From NCBI GenBank assembly GCA_029945375.1, contig CM057066.1:868001-932000 (forward strand): 64,000 bases of DNA, in the 5' to 3' direction. Under the pieces are notes generated by a model that was given only the letters and a program-made list of their open reading frames with translations, was not told the origin of the DNA and did not search any database. Both the position numbers and the translations under genes were made by a program. The stretch comes from Agaricus subrufescens (Eukaryota; Basidiomycota; Agaricomycetes; Agaricales; Agaricaceae). This document shows, one piece after another, positions 1 to 11,402 of this stretch (positions are counted from its first letter, which is position 1; each line of letters starts with the position of its first letter).

Positions 1-2800
1 CGTCACGGAATTCCAGCGCACACACTCACGCGAAATAAAAGGAGGGAACAATAAAGGCTCGAGTTGTTCTCATTCTTTGCTGGTTACAGTTAGTGGAGTT
101 TTAGCGGAGCTCAAAGAACATCATGAGTTATCAATCATTTTAATCTCGTCGTAAAGAGATTTGATAACAATCAAGCAAAAGGTCACTCACTTATTCATAT
201 GCATCATCATCATCATCATCATCACGGCCTTGTGGATCAAATCGAAAAGAAAGAAGCAGGGGCTTCAATTTGATAAGGCTACTCATGAGAATAGAAGAGT
301 TCTCATTTCAGGTATTGCAATACATTGCATTACGAGGAAAAGAGGTCAAGTAATTTCCGGAAGATCGGGAAATCTTGGTAGTCCATGATGGGAAGGTGTC
401 AATGGGAGGAACCTCTGGACGGGAACAATTCGGACTGTTAAGAGACACGGTCGTCAATGAGGGAGAAGGAGTGGGCGTAGAACTTTCAAGCCCTGGCTTA
501 GGTTACGAACCTAGGTGAGGCCATAGAAAGGACACTAGACTCGAGTATATATTCCCGGGGATTCAAATTGGCAGTACGTCCGTTCTAATCACCGGAGGGA
601 GTACCAGGTTAAGACTCCCCCATGAAACTGGTGCTCAATTAAAATAGAGAGACAGCCAACTGGGTCAGGAAACTGTAACAAAGAAGTTGAACAACAATCA
701 TTAATCAGTTGGTCGGCCCTGCGAGTATCCATTCTACAAAACAAAGAATCTTGACAAAGAACATCAATTGGCTTGGCAGAAAGGTAACACGCACACGGTT
801 GATAATCAGTCCCGTCGGTTTAGAATATGATGTAGTTTAATTCCGTGTTGAATAGGACGTATTGAGTTTACTTTCCTCCTTTTGTCGACCTTTGGTGAGC
901 CTCCAACTACGTAGTTAGACCATCGATGAAGTGGATTTTGATGCGGAGCCGTAGATACCTACACTTAATCAGAGAGTAGCATCCTGGACCCGGGACTACG
1001 GATGAATAACAACTCAGCGCCAATGGGCGGTTCAACGTACATGGACCAGTGACCTAACGACTTGGCCAAATTTTTAACATGTTTCAGCCACAGTGACCAT
1101 TTATCAATAATTATGGGTCAAAAAATGCACCTGAATAGGGACCGCTAGTGCGTATCAACGACGACAGCTATACCAACTTAGTCACGGACAGTCCAAATGT
1201 ATGCCGTCTCCCTTGTATTCTTCTCCCGGAAAGAACTGACATTGAAAGCCATCTTGAATGCAAAACACCCAATATTGTCCTGTCAACTTACAAGGTCAGG
1301 ATCTAAGCGAGACCCTTCCAGATGGTTTAACACATGAAACACATCGGCGCCCCTTAGCTCCTACCCATTAAGTCGACGACAAGCGGTTTCCATGGCCGAC
1401 CGAGGGCGACAAAGTCTTGCTTGACAACAAAGTCAATTTAATTGGTTTAAAATTAACCTAGAATGACGGAGAACCGGCGGAAACTTGAATCACTATACAC
1501 ACCAGAACCGTCGGACCGTTCAAAGCGGTCAAGTAGAATAAAGACTGCCTACCCAGACCGCTGACGAAAATCACGGAATTCATTAATGTGTTGCAGGGAC
1601 GAAATTCCGTGTGCTTAGGCATGGGTTCTACAGGTCAACGCCAAGGGTACATTTGCATTCAGTAGAGGGAAACGAAACGCCAGGGCTTCGGCCAGGAGTT
1701 GAGTGGACCCAGACCAATAAAGAATTTTCACCGAATCCCATGGGCCAGACTTAAATAACTTGGCTTTCTGAAAGAATAACCTTGTCAAATGACGAATCCG
1801 GACATGACACCTATACGGAAGAACCTGCCTGTCACTCTTGAAAAGACCTGACAAGAATCTTACGAAGGGAGACGTGGGAGACACTAGGTGATATTGATAC
1901 GCACAGTATGCTGGAGCGGGGAAAGAGATGGTGTTGACTGTGTTTAGAGCGAAGAGAAGCACAGAGCCAACTGTTTTCCCAGAGAGGGCATCATTTTACT
2001 GAAAAGATTGGAGACATCTTTCCTGAGTCATCTGCATCATAGGAACCTGATTCGGTGTACCTTCCTTTACGCAGTAAGCTCATTTGTACATGCCGGCATG
2101 GAAGGTGTCTCGCAAGTGTTTCAGGTTTTTCATAAAATGCACATGGCCTGACCACGAGCCTGGCCATCCAGCCTCGTGTATTCACACTTGCTCCGTAGAG
2201 AGATTGAAGGGAAAAAATAGACTTCAAGCCGATGTGAAAAACCGGTTAGAGTTTTCTGATATCACAAACTAATCAGCAGCGTAAGTCCTCTCTAGACGCT
2301 ACTCTGTCAGTACCATTGCGTTCACAAGGCGTTTCCACGAACCTTTCACACGAATGGGACTCAACCAGCCTACCTATCAAGCCATCTTTTCTTATGCGGG
2401 AAAAAAGATTAAAGGGCGACTATCTTTATAATGATGATCCCATCTAGTAGATAAATCCATGTGGAGAACACGAAGAAAAGGAAAAAACAAGGCTGTGTTA
2501 GTTGATGATCAAGTCGGAATAAAGTTCGGCGGGCTAAGAATCTGTTGGGTTGTGTGGCACAATGAAAGGGGGTATACATAGAAACTGAGGATTACAACAA
2601 TGTCAGGTTACGGGGTTGTCACTAATCTTACACTTTTGGCACGTTGTTTGATGGAGAGCGTTCTAACGCTCGGTCTTCGGGGTGCCCTGTGAGCTACAAC
2701 AGGATCGAAAACTGATATCGGGTCGGCCGAGCCCATTTTTAACATCGCGCTACACGGTTTCCTGTAGTAAACGCCTGCACGTCCCCATGGGTCAGAGGAT
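1..2800. other. Gene-poor stretch without a recognisable gene
   Basis: I see no convincing coding region here on either strand. The open frames are short, have no family resemblance and no plausible splice chain. A perfect short CAT microsatellite lies at 202-222. The sequence is not obviously low-complexity otherwise and could be decayed mobile-element DNA, but I recognise no terminal repeats or transposase motifs. Confidence 0.5.
202..222. repeat. (CAT)7 microsatellite
   Basis: Seven uninterrupted CAT trinucleotides followed by CAC. A short simple repeat in non-coding DNA, potentially polymorphic. Confidence 0.85.
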
Positions 2801-2859
2801 ATAATTACAGGAGCCATGACAGCATAATGCGTACGGGTGCAAGACCGCTGTTATACCCA

Positions 2860-3222
2860 GGGTCATAATGAAGTGGTGGGCGGTCGGCTGATGGCGAGAC
2901 AAAAAATTTGAGGCCGCCAGAGGGGTCTCCGTGTTTCCTGCACAACCCATACAGCTCCTGGTCGCTGAGGGGTGCGCCCAGCGCAAAGGAGCCTATCTCT
3001 GAAGGGAAGATGCGGAATGCCGATTGTTGGTCGTCGGAGATATTTAGCTGCACGGCAAAGGGTGAGCACGAGATGAGAGACGGCGAGGCCAGGGACAGTA
3101 CCTTTGAGTATACGTGTTCGCGTATCCACGAGCCGTCCGGAGCCCCCGTGATATCGACGACCCGGTACTGCTCGCCATTGCAGCTCACGACGATTCGAAC
3201 GACCGGGTGGAGAGGGTGTGTC
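2860..3222 (-). pseudogene. Orphan Bck1/Mkh1-type MAPKKK N-terminal domain fragment
   Basis: The minus strand encodes a stretch beginning near HPVVRIVVSCNGEQYRVVD, continuing through SWIREHVYSK, then, after a probable 54-nt in-frame intron (3048-3101, GT...AG), LNISDDQQSAFRIFPSEIG and LSDQELYGLCRK, and ending SGGLKFFVSP. The pattern of a VVD[IV]TG strand, an 'IRE.V.SKL' helix and a closing 'GSLKFFV' strand resembles the ubiquitin-like/RA-type N-terminal domain of fungal cell-wall-integrity MAPKKKs (Bck1/Mkh1). I recognise this from family knowledge and could not search it. No kinase domain follows within the remaining 2.8 kb of minus-strand DNA, and no clear start exon is visible upstream. 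It is therefore a domain relic, a short stand-alone gene, or a gene whose other exons I failed to recognise. Confidence 0.45.
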
Positions 3223-4230
3223 CTAGGAAGAAGACAGGTCAGAGGGAAGCTCGACGCTGGGGCAGTCCGACGCACATTGGGGAAGAGGGTTGTTGGGGGG
3301 AGATCACTTGGTTGTTGCCCGAGGCTCCAGCATTTTATGTAGAGTGGATTGTGGTGAGATATAGATCACCGTCAGGGTGATGTCCCCTTTGGGATTATAT
3401 AAACATAGATCAGCCTTTAGCTGACTTACCCGCCTGTGATGCGTGATCCCCACCACCTCTTCTATTTCGGCATATCGCCATTCGCGAACCGTCCAAGCGC
3501 CTGACGGGCTGATCTTGTCCACAGGCGATCTATCTTCTGCTGGCCCAAAGTTAGGCTGAAACATGCGCTTCAGCCTCCATCCGATCTTTAAGGAAACATC
3601 TTCACCTGCACCATAGCATGCTTCCAAACAAAAACAAACCAAGCACACTGACACAGTCCATTGGCAACTTCCATTCCATTAGGACCTGGCCCCGAGCCTG
3701 CCCGGCCAAACTAAATGCTTTCGGGGCTATCACAGACGTATGAGGTGATTGACGCTTCGAAATTTGAAACTCGAGGGATATTTCCAGTGACGTGCGGAAT
3801 CCCGCTAAGGCAACCTGTCGTTGGCTTTTTTGGATCACACAGGGCGCCATCAGGTCCGTTGAATGGGACCATCCCTTTCAATTTCATCCCAGACAGACAA
3901 AATCTCAACGATTCAACTCCATTCTCTCGTAAGGGACTGCGTAAGTATAACCCGAACGAGTGCCTTACTTATGTGAGCAGCCGGAGATGAGAAATTCAAA
4001 AAAAATTTATCGTCTAAAGGAGTGGTATCCACCCGACGAGATACGCGACGTACAAGCGCATCAAGGAACGTTTTGTAACAAGCCCAACTTATTCGATCGC
4101 TGCTCGTGATATAAGTAAGCACCCTGTGTGTCCCAGCGGAATTCGGGATACATAATCTCCTTCCCATGAGTAAAGGCGTCGTCATGTGTTTATCGTCGTC
4201 ACGAGAAACCATTGCACCATCCGTCATCCC
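3223..4230. other. Intergenic stretch, no gene recognised
   Basis: Several overlapping short frames exist on both strands, but none has a family resemblance or a coherent exon chain. Part of it may belong to the 5' end of the MAPKKK-like fragment; the 3' end is the promoter of the peroxiredoxin gene. Confidence 0.4.
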
Positions 4231-4240
4231 GTATATATAA
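4231..4240 (+). promoter_or_regulatory. TATA box of the peroxiredoxin gene
   Basis: GTATATATAA lies about 60 nt upstream of the ATG at 4299 and is followed by a pyrimidine-rich leader, a typical fungal core promoter layout. Confidence 0.55.
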
Positions 4241-4298
4241 ATCCTTTCTCTCAAGATCCTCTAGTAAGAATACCTCTTCCTACACTCTACTGGCACAA

Positions 4299-5351
4299 AT
4301 GTCGTCCACGGTTATCAACCAAAGCCTCACTCTCAAAGTCGGCGACACAATTCCCGACGGTGCTTTCAAATACGTCCCCTATTCATCCGCTCTCGCAGAC
4401 AATGTAAGCAATCCCATCCATGCATCCCTCACTCGCTCACTTTCTCCTTCACAGGCAGCGTGTGGTGCCCGTACGTCCCCATACCTCTCACAAAACCAAC
4501 CTCCTCAAGCCTAAACCAAACATCACAACTTTCTACCAACCCCTATTTCCTCCTCCCCCTCCTCCACACAGCCCAAGACTACTCCCTCACCTCCGAATGG
4601 AAAGACAAAAAAGTTCTCCTCATCGCAGTCCCCGGAGCATTCACCGTCAGTCCAAATCCCCATCTCACATCCCATACCCAGACATCAACTTTTTCCCTTC
4701 CCAAATATAAATCCCCAGCCAACCTGCCATCAAAAACACATCCCACCCTTCATTCAAAATTACGACCAACTCAAATCAAAAGGGCTCGACAGCATAATAA
4801 TCATAAGTGCCAACGACCCTTTCGTCACCAGTGCCTGGGGCCGTATTGAAGGTTCTCCCGACAAGGTACAGTAATACCCTCTATTCTCATCCTCTTCTCC
4901 CATCCTCATCTACATCTTCATCATCCACCCTTTCCCACACACCTAACACAAAAATACCTCTCAAATCGCAAAACTCGAAACCCAAATACACATACCCCAA
5001 AAAAAAACACTACAAACCAGATCATCTACGCATCCGATCTCAACGCCGAATGGTCCAACAAACTCGGCCTCGCAATAGACCTCTCCAAAGTCGGCTTCGG
5101 AATCCGCACTAAACGCTACGCCCTCATAATCGACAATCTCAAAGTCACCTTTATCGGCGTACGTTTCTATCTCTCCAATCTCATCTCTCTCTCATCTCCG
5201 TACTACTACAATGCAATCTGATCAACTAATACCCATTTATCGAATCAAATGATCACTCACACACGCTCACGCATACTTTTTTTTTTTATAGGCCGAAGAT
5301 GGTACTGGTCTTGAACATTCCACTGCCGAACAGGTCCTTGCACATCTTTAA
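4299..5351 (+). CDS. Type II peroxiredoxin (Prx5/Ahp1/PMP20 class)
   Basis: Thiol peroxidase reducing H2O2 and alkyl hydroperoxides, normally recycled by thioredoxin or glutathione. Six exons join in phase to 540 nt (179 aa): 4299-4403, 4455-4470, 4572-4645, 4719-4865, 5021-5158, 5292-5351. Exon 2 is only 16 nt. The N-terminus LKVGDTIPDGAFKYVPYS and the AACGAP segment match the family. The active site PGAFTPTC is created by splicing: PGAFT ends exon 3 and PTC begins exon 4, with the peroxidatic Cys codon at 4725-4727. SANDPFVTSAW and the IYASDLNAEWS/LGLAIDLSKVGFGIR segment are further hallmarks. It ends HSTAEQVLAHL. No targeting peptide is evident and the end is not a clear SKL, so a cytosolic location is likely. 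Length is normal for the class. Confidence 0.93.
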
Positions 5352-5743
5352 ACAAGGAAGGCAAACAAGAAAATGTGCATGCATCGAGAACTATATGTCT
5401 TCTTGTTTATATGTTTATATGTATATGTGTGTATGCCATGAAATAAATCTGTATGTATGTCGTTACACTAATGATACAACGCGGAAAGAACATTTCGATT
5501 CGTGACTAAATATAAATCAAGTCCCCGAATCAGAAAAAGATAAATAGGTACTATACAAGATGATCAAAGCAACACGAACGCGAATAACGAGAAAAAAAAC
5601 ACGCTCAAGGGATGAAACAATCGATAATCAAAACACGTTGACCAACAGAATCATCAGAAAGAAAACACAAAAAACAAACAAATAAATCAAAGAGTGCGAG
5701 GGTTCAAAGTACCCAAAAAAAGTGATGATGACCATCACTTCAT
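5352..5743. other. Convergent 3' intergenic region
   Basis: Spacer between two genes that end toward each other. It is AT-rich, with several A-runs and (TATATG)-like stretches, consistent with 3' UTRs and polyadenylation signals for both strands. No coding potential is seen. Confidence 0.5.
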
Positions 5744-8570
5744 CTACGCCCACGGATTCTGTTCATGATGAATATCATTATCAGAAATCCGCGCATGTAA
5801 AGGTGGTGTCTGAACCCGAGCAATAACCACATCCTCCGAAACGTTCGGTTCCCAAGCATCTGGCAACCCTCCTGCTGACACTGACATTGACACGGAACCC
5901 GTACCTGACGATGATGATGACCGCCCTTGGCGTCTATCATCACCAACATCACCACTAGTCCGCCGCTCAATCGTATCCAAAACATCCTCTCCCACGTTCA
6001 TTCTCCCCCGATTTACATCCTCCTCACTCTCTACATCGACTTGGCCTTTCACAGTATCTCCTTCTAGAGTCTCTACTTCGAACCCTCTCCTATAAACTTT
6101 TCTCAAACCCAGTCCACGTGTAGCAGGTTCACCTTTTCTTCTTTCTTTCACCACTCCCTGTTCAACTGCTTCATTATCCTCAACAACCAGGTCCACTGCA
6201 TCAGGTGGTAATGGAGAACCACCGGATGGAGGCCGCGAAGAGCTTCTTTGTGATCTATCATCTTCACGAGGCAAGTTATATGGAGAACGGACCCGGTTAA
6301 GCGTAGGTATTGTAGAAGCGGGTTTAACGACATTGACAATGTTGTTGCGCCTACTCCCACTACTGCTCCCCGCCGAGGACGGACCTGAAGTACTTCCAAT
6401 TCCTGATGCCGGACGGTCTGATCTCGTTTTAGATTTTGATAGCAATGATGAGGAGGGTTGAGTGTCCAAATCGCGGGAAGGGCTGGCTGAAGTTGAATGA
6501 GGGGGATGGGTTCTCGTCCAATGAAGTTTGACTGTTTGAGAGTGACTACCACTTCCATCACTGTCATTCAAATCGATGACTTTACCATCCCCCTCTTCGA
6601 TGAACTCTAAAGTTTGACCATGCTGACGTCTGTCAGGTGAAACCGTATATCCAACAGCACCATACCCCTCCCAAGCCGGACCGCTCCGCCCCTGCATCGC
6701 TAATCGTCCTTTGGCGCCCCTAAGAGGAGAAAACCAAGCACCCCTCTCATTTCTCAGAATCCGTTCTTCCTCAGTCCACATGACCACCTTGGCGTGTTCC
6801 GAACTGACATCAATGCAAGGATAATTATAGTCTCCGAAAACGTATTGCTTGCTATGAGAATACAGCTCTTCATCCGCTTCGTCGAGACCTCCGAATGGCA
6901 ATTCAAATCCACTATCACCATCTTCTCCACTATCACCACACCTATTCTCCCAGATATCATGTCTTTCTTCTTCTTGCTGGAGATCCGGTGCTAAATGCAC
7001 TACATTCTCGGCTTGATGTGGAAGTAGAGGGGCATGAACTTCTTCTGCATGATCTGGACCAGCAACCCGAACAATCGCGCGATTCACGGCTCTTTCGGTA
7101 CGGCCTGGTGGTCCTGAATCTGATTTCGGGAGCCAGTACTTGTGCTGTCCGCCTTTGCTGTACCGCAGACCCGCGCGAATGCGGCGTTCTCTTCCTAGGC
7201 CCTGATGCATTACACCTTCTGCTGGTTCGAATTCGCGATAGTCCATTCCTTCACCACGAAGCGTAGTTTTACTATCCTCGATCACGTCCAGGAATCCAAA
7301 CGCATCTCTAAAAGCATAGTAAAAGGGCATGCGAGCGACAAACGAGATGCGAGGATCGATAAAGTCTTTATAGGAGAAGGCGTAATTGTGGGCGAAAGCA
7401 AAAATGGGCATTTCGAGGCAGATAAGCGTGTCAGTCAGGCCGAGAGATATGTGTTCAGCGTCGTCATAGGGTCCGAGTTTTTTGATGACGTGGGTAGCAA
7501 CAAGGAGGGAAATTCCGATTGACTGCCAGAAGGAAAAGAAGAGGATTCCCTTTACGCAAAGAAATTTTGGTACGGGTCTGTGGAAGAGATTCAATAATGG
7601 AACGGAGGGCGCATATAGGAGGGCGCATATATGCTCTCACCTGAAGGGCTTTAAATCCTCGTTCACACAGAGCCAAAACAGGGCCAGACAGTATAACGCC
7701 AGGCAAATGCTGATATTGTAGACAACGCTGACATAGAGGTAACCAGAGTTGGCTCGAAAGTCACCGTCGTTGTACTTGCCAAGACCTTTGAGGATCAACG
7801 TTGCCGCAGCAAGAATAGGTTTGACTTGCACGTACTCTGCAAGGAACTCCGTTGTCAAGATGAAACTAGATGAGCAAACAAGAATGGACTGACGGATGAT
7901 GCCGCGCTTCAGAAATAAGAATGTGTATGGATCGCTGACGTCTATCTCGCGTTTGAAGAGGTTGATGGGGAACACAGGGGCTTTAGGGGGCCTGCCATGG
8001 AGCATGATAAGGAGAGAACGTTCTCCGCCCAAATAGGCCAGTAGTAGCTCGAAAAAACAGTAGATTACAAAGGCCTGAAATAAAAGGTATCAGTATCAAT
8101 TCGTAGGAGGCGCCGCTGTGCCCACTAGACCTCGAGGAGGATATGCAGGTTTAGCGAGGCTGAATAGATTGCAAGTTCGCATAATCGGTTGTTTCAGAGG
8201 AAAGCAAGTACCCACCTCGTAGATGTCGCGGATAGCATCGATAACGAACGCGACTTCTAAAGAAAATATGGAGATGAGGGACGAAATGGCGTAGATGGGC
8301 ACCATCAGCATGATTCGCACAACCATCCTGCGGCGGGTTAGCACCAACGCAAAGGGACAAAAGCAAAGAGCAGACGTACCGCTGGAGAATGGGTTTGCGG
8401 TAGTTTTTCAGCTGAAGAACGATGGAGACGGTGGAGACCAAGACGGCGACGGCGGCAGAAGTGCCTGCGAGGACGAGGACATCAGTGGGGAGCCTGGAGC
8501 CCGAGCCAGAGGCGGTCATGGAGGACGAGACTGGTTGAGGAGCTTGCACAGCCACTGCGCACGTAAGCAT
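5744..8570 (-). CDS. Organic solute transporter alpha/TMEM184 family membrane protein with a long tail
   Basis: Multi-pass membrane protein of the Ost-alpha/TMEM184 (DUF300) family, whose fungal members are poorly characterised. Four exons join in phase: 8570-8380, 8327-8216, 8074-7641, 7577-5744 (2571 nt, 856 aa). The N-terminal part carries about seven hydrophobic segments, including VLVLAGTSAAVAVLVSTVSI, VRIMLMVPIYAISSLISIFS, AFVIYCFFELLLAYLGGER and KFLCVKGILFFSFWQSIGIS. The order 'R.ILMVPIY', 'YCFFELL..YLGGER', 'KGILFFSFWQ' and 'EMPIFAFAHNYAF' is diagnostic. From about residue 390 onward the remaining 450 or so residues are acidic and serine/proline-rich and probably disordered, much longer than in animal members. 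They are encoded by the single large last exon. Residues such as RPPSGGSPLP and SSSGSRRNN suggest phosphorylation or docking sites; that is inference. Confidence 0.88.
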
Positions 8571-8661
8571 GGAGTAGCTGACCCTAAGACGGGTCGAATA
8601 GAAACTGACTAATTATGGTCATAAACACTAATAGTGCACTTAGCAACTCCTGACCAATGCC

Positions 8662-10725
8662 ATGGGGACGTGGCTGGCTTTTGTAAGCCTTGGCGCCTCG
8701 CTCATTGCCATAGGAAAAGCCGTTCAGCCTTTTATCATATCCACCATTAATCAGCGAAGCATGGCGGGCGCCGTCGGACTTGGCGACTATCTTGACATGT
8801 AAGCAACAATCAAACGCAAAATTAACATGTCGAATGAATAATCGTAGGTCTTACAACGTCATGGTCAACATTGGAGGCGCATTTGTGCCGCTTTTGCTAG
8901 GTGGGTTGATTCTCAGGGTGAGTTTGCCTAAAGTCACGCCGGCGCCTTTTAGATACTGGGTCCTCAGATTTATGGGTATTGTCGGAATCATGTTCCGTGG
9001 GCTGCGGCACTGGCGCCGCAGCATACATTCCAGAAAACTTCAATTCCACCGGCCTGGATGCGTCTCTCCATTACGGTGACTCGGGAACAGGAACATATGC
9101 TCTTGGGCTTATCGGGAGCGACAATGTCGAGCTCGCTGGACTTTATATGCCAAACCAAAACTTTGCCGCAATTAACAAGACTAACGTTAGTCTCGTCAAA
9201 TCCGGATCGTCTGGGATACTGGGTCTTGGGTTCCCTGCTAACAGGTTCACGCGGTTACTCCTCACTCTAGACTGCTATTCCTCATGAAACCCAATAGCAT
9301 AGTGTGGTATGAACTCTTTGTCAGTCAATACTTACGGCGGGACGAAGCTACACACAAACTCGATAGTCGGTCTCGTTTTAAGTCGCCGGTAACAAATTTC
9401 AACCTTCTTCAGCCTCATTTTCCAAACCTTCGGTTCCCGAAAGCGCATTTGGGTCAACATTCCTCCCGTCAAGCACGGTCCATCTCGGATCTGATATTCG
9501 ACTCGTATTCCGATCTCGCACCGTTTCTCGGACGTCTAGTAGCAACAAACCAGATTGATCCTTTGTTTGTTGTAACTCTTCAAAGAGATACTATAGATAG
9601 AGGTGGTAATGCAGGACGGTTCTACATTGGAGAGCTACCCCCAGGTGTTCAGAATACTAGCTTAACGTGGGTTCCTGTGCGTACGTATAGCGAAGCTGAA
9701 GGAGGGTTATCTGGACCTTCAGACGCCCCGTACGAAGTTGGTCAAATTAACTATCGAATGATGCCTACCCTGACCGCCCCCTCTTCACCGCATATAGACA
9801 TATCCTCTCTCATGGGAGATCTTTCTCGAAGATATATACTTGGATGGAGAGCTCCTTCCACGCTCCAACCTCACCTCATTAGACATTCAACTTAGTGCTC
9901 TTATCGACACCGTAAGAAAGATCTATCCCCATCCAGCCCTCAGGAGTCTCTTCCCCCTTCCAGTCTCACACTCTCTTATTTTAGGGGAATTCTCTCATCC
10001 GAGGACCAGAAGACGTAGTGTCTGAAATTCAAAACCGAATAGGAACAGCATTCCTGTGTTCCGAGGCTCATATATTGTCGTTTCGCATAGGCGGACAACT
10101 GTTTCCAGTCGACCCCAGAGATTTGATATATCAACACGATCCCGGTTCCGTGGCGCTTTGTTCTCAGAATATAGCAATAACAGATCCGCCTGTCAAGGGA
10201 AGTTATCTGTTTAGTTGGAGTTTGGGTACACCATTTCTCAAGGGGTGAGTCAACCTTTTTTTCAAACCAAAATATGGAAAGTACATTCGCGTGGATCTCA
10301 CACAAATTATTGAATTAGTGTTGTATCAGCATTCTATTTTGGTGACCTCAAATACCCCTCGAGGGATCCTCCTAGAGTGGGATTCATCTCGACGGTTCCT
10401 GACGATGCTGGTGAAGAGTTAAAAGCAGCTGTTGTAGCCGCTATGCACAATGGTGGAAATTTTTCTTGTGAGTCAATGTTGTTTATTGCAGTTTTACACG
10501 GAATCGGAACTGATGTGAAAGTATTTCCTATTTTTAGTATACTCAGAAGGGGCACCTACTGGGTTGGTGACACTTGATACTCCTTCTACGTCTAATGACT
10601 TTCCTGAAGTCACTTCAAGTCAAATCGGTTATGGGAAATCATCTGCTGTTTTGAATAGAGAGATGAGTAGCTTGTGGTTTTTGTATTCTTTGTTCTTTTG
10701 TTTTGTCATGATGATGTATCATTAG
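8662..10725 (+). CDS. Pepsin-type aspartic protease (family A1), probably membrane- or GPI-attached
   Basis: Secreted-pathway aspartyl endopeptidase. Eight exons give 1632 nt (543 aa): 8662-8798, 8848-8900, 8953-9244, 9298-9736, 9798-9911, 9985-10244, 10319-10467, 10538-10725. The start MGTWLAFVSLGASLIAIG is a signal peptide or anchor. Catalytic motif 1 is DTGSSDLWV, formed across the intron at 8901-8952; motif 2 is ALIDTGNSLIRGP, formed across the intron at 9912-9984. The flap region contains YGDSGTGTY, and GILGLGFPAN and VTLQRDTI are family-typical. The end is strongly hydrophobic (SSLWFLYSLFFCFVMMM), suggesting a tail anchor or GPI signal like yapsins. Exon 4 may contain an additional 96-nt in-frame intron (about 9318-9413) that I cannot decide. 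The 9737 donor (GTTGGT) is weak, but the joined frame YPLSWEIFLEDIYLDGELL is convincing. Confidence 0.85.
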
Positions 10726-10942
10726 TACCTTTAATGAGCATGCATAACTATTTTAGGGGATAAAGAGTGCGTGGCAGAGAATAAATATTATTCTACAAAA
10801 GGGGCTAATGATCGAAACTAAGAAGTACGGATATGATGACATGAGGTCACTGAGAAGACTCAAAAGTAATTCTAAGGTTACATTTCCTCTACCCCCCCGA
10901 AAATGTCACTGTGAACCAATAACGGTGTTGGTGGTGTGAATG

Positions 10943-11380
10943 TTACAGACAGACTTTCGGCACTGGTTGTTCCTCATATACAAGATTCTCTTCCACGTCA
11001 GTAAAATGACGTTCGACCGTTTGACTGACGGTGACGCAGATAGGGATGTATGGGAGATATCTATTTGTAGATGGTTGAATGAATGCGTGTGGGAGGCGGG
11101 GGGATGATCGGCGAACGCGATGGTGAGGGAAAAAATGTTTGTTGTGTGATGGTGTTGTGTGACAGGTATGTTGACGAGTTGTAGCAGAGGAAGTTGAGGA
11201 TGAAGACATTCTCGGTGCTTCAACGGTTTCTTGGGATTGATTAGGGTCGACGGACGGATAATGGTTATCCCCATTGACAGACTTAGATCTATGAATATCA
11301 TCGCGACCACGTTTGGATAGAACTCTATTTAAGAGCTCAGAGGGGGGAGGGAAGATACGAGTAGGAGGTGGTGGTGACAT
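10943..11380 (-). CDS. Small proline/serine/histidine-rich protein, unknown function
   Basis: A 145-codon open frame starting MSPPPPTRIFPPPSELLNRV. I do not recognise a domain. It is rich in P, S, T and H with basic patches, has no signal peptide or membrane segment, and ends in a slightly more ordered segment (SQTVERHFTDVEENLVYEE). In its favour, a TATA box (about 11395-11402 on the minus strand) sits just upstream of the ATG, a good core-promoter arrangement. An internal intron cannot be excluded because the middle is compositionally unusual. It lies tail-to-tail with the aspartic protease. Confidence 0.4.
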   Translation of the reverse strand: MSPPPPTRIFPPPSELLNRVLSKRGRDDIHRSKSVNGDNHYPSVDPNQSQETVEAPRMSSSSTSSATTRQHTCHTTPSHNKHFFPHHRVRRSSPRLPHAFIQPSTNRYLPYIPICVTVSQTVERHFTDVEENLVYEEQPVPKVCL

Positions 11381-11394
11381 CTGGTGATCTGGGT

Positions 11395-11402
11395 TTTATA
11401 GT
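11395..11402 (-). promoter_or_regulatory. TATA box of the small unknown gene
   Basis: The minus strand reads CTATAAAA about 15-20 nt before the ATG at 11380. The spacing is unusually short, so it may instead indicate a very short leader or a downstream start. Confidence 0.35.

Noticed and set aside
2608..3380. Plus-strand frames across 2908-3380
   Set aside because: They overlap the minus-strand MAPKKK-like segment and have no recognisable motif; likely antisense shadows.
6148..7522. Several frames in other phases within the Ost-alpha gene
   Set aside because: Shadows of the long last exon.
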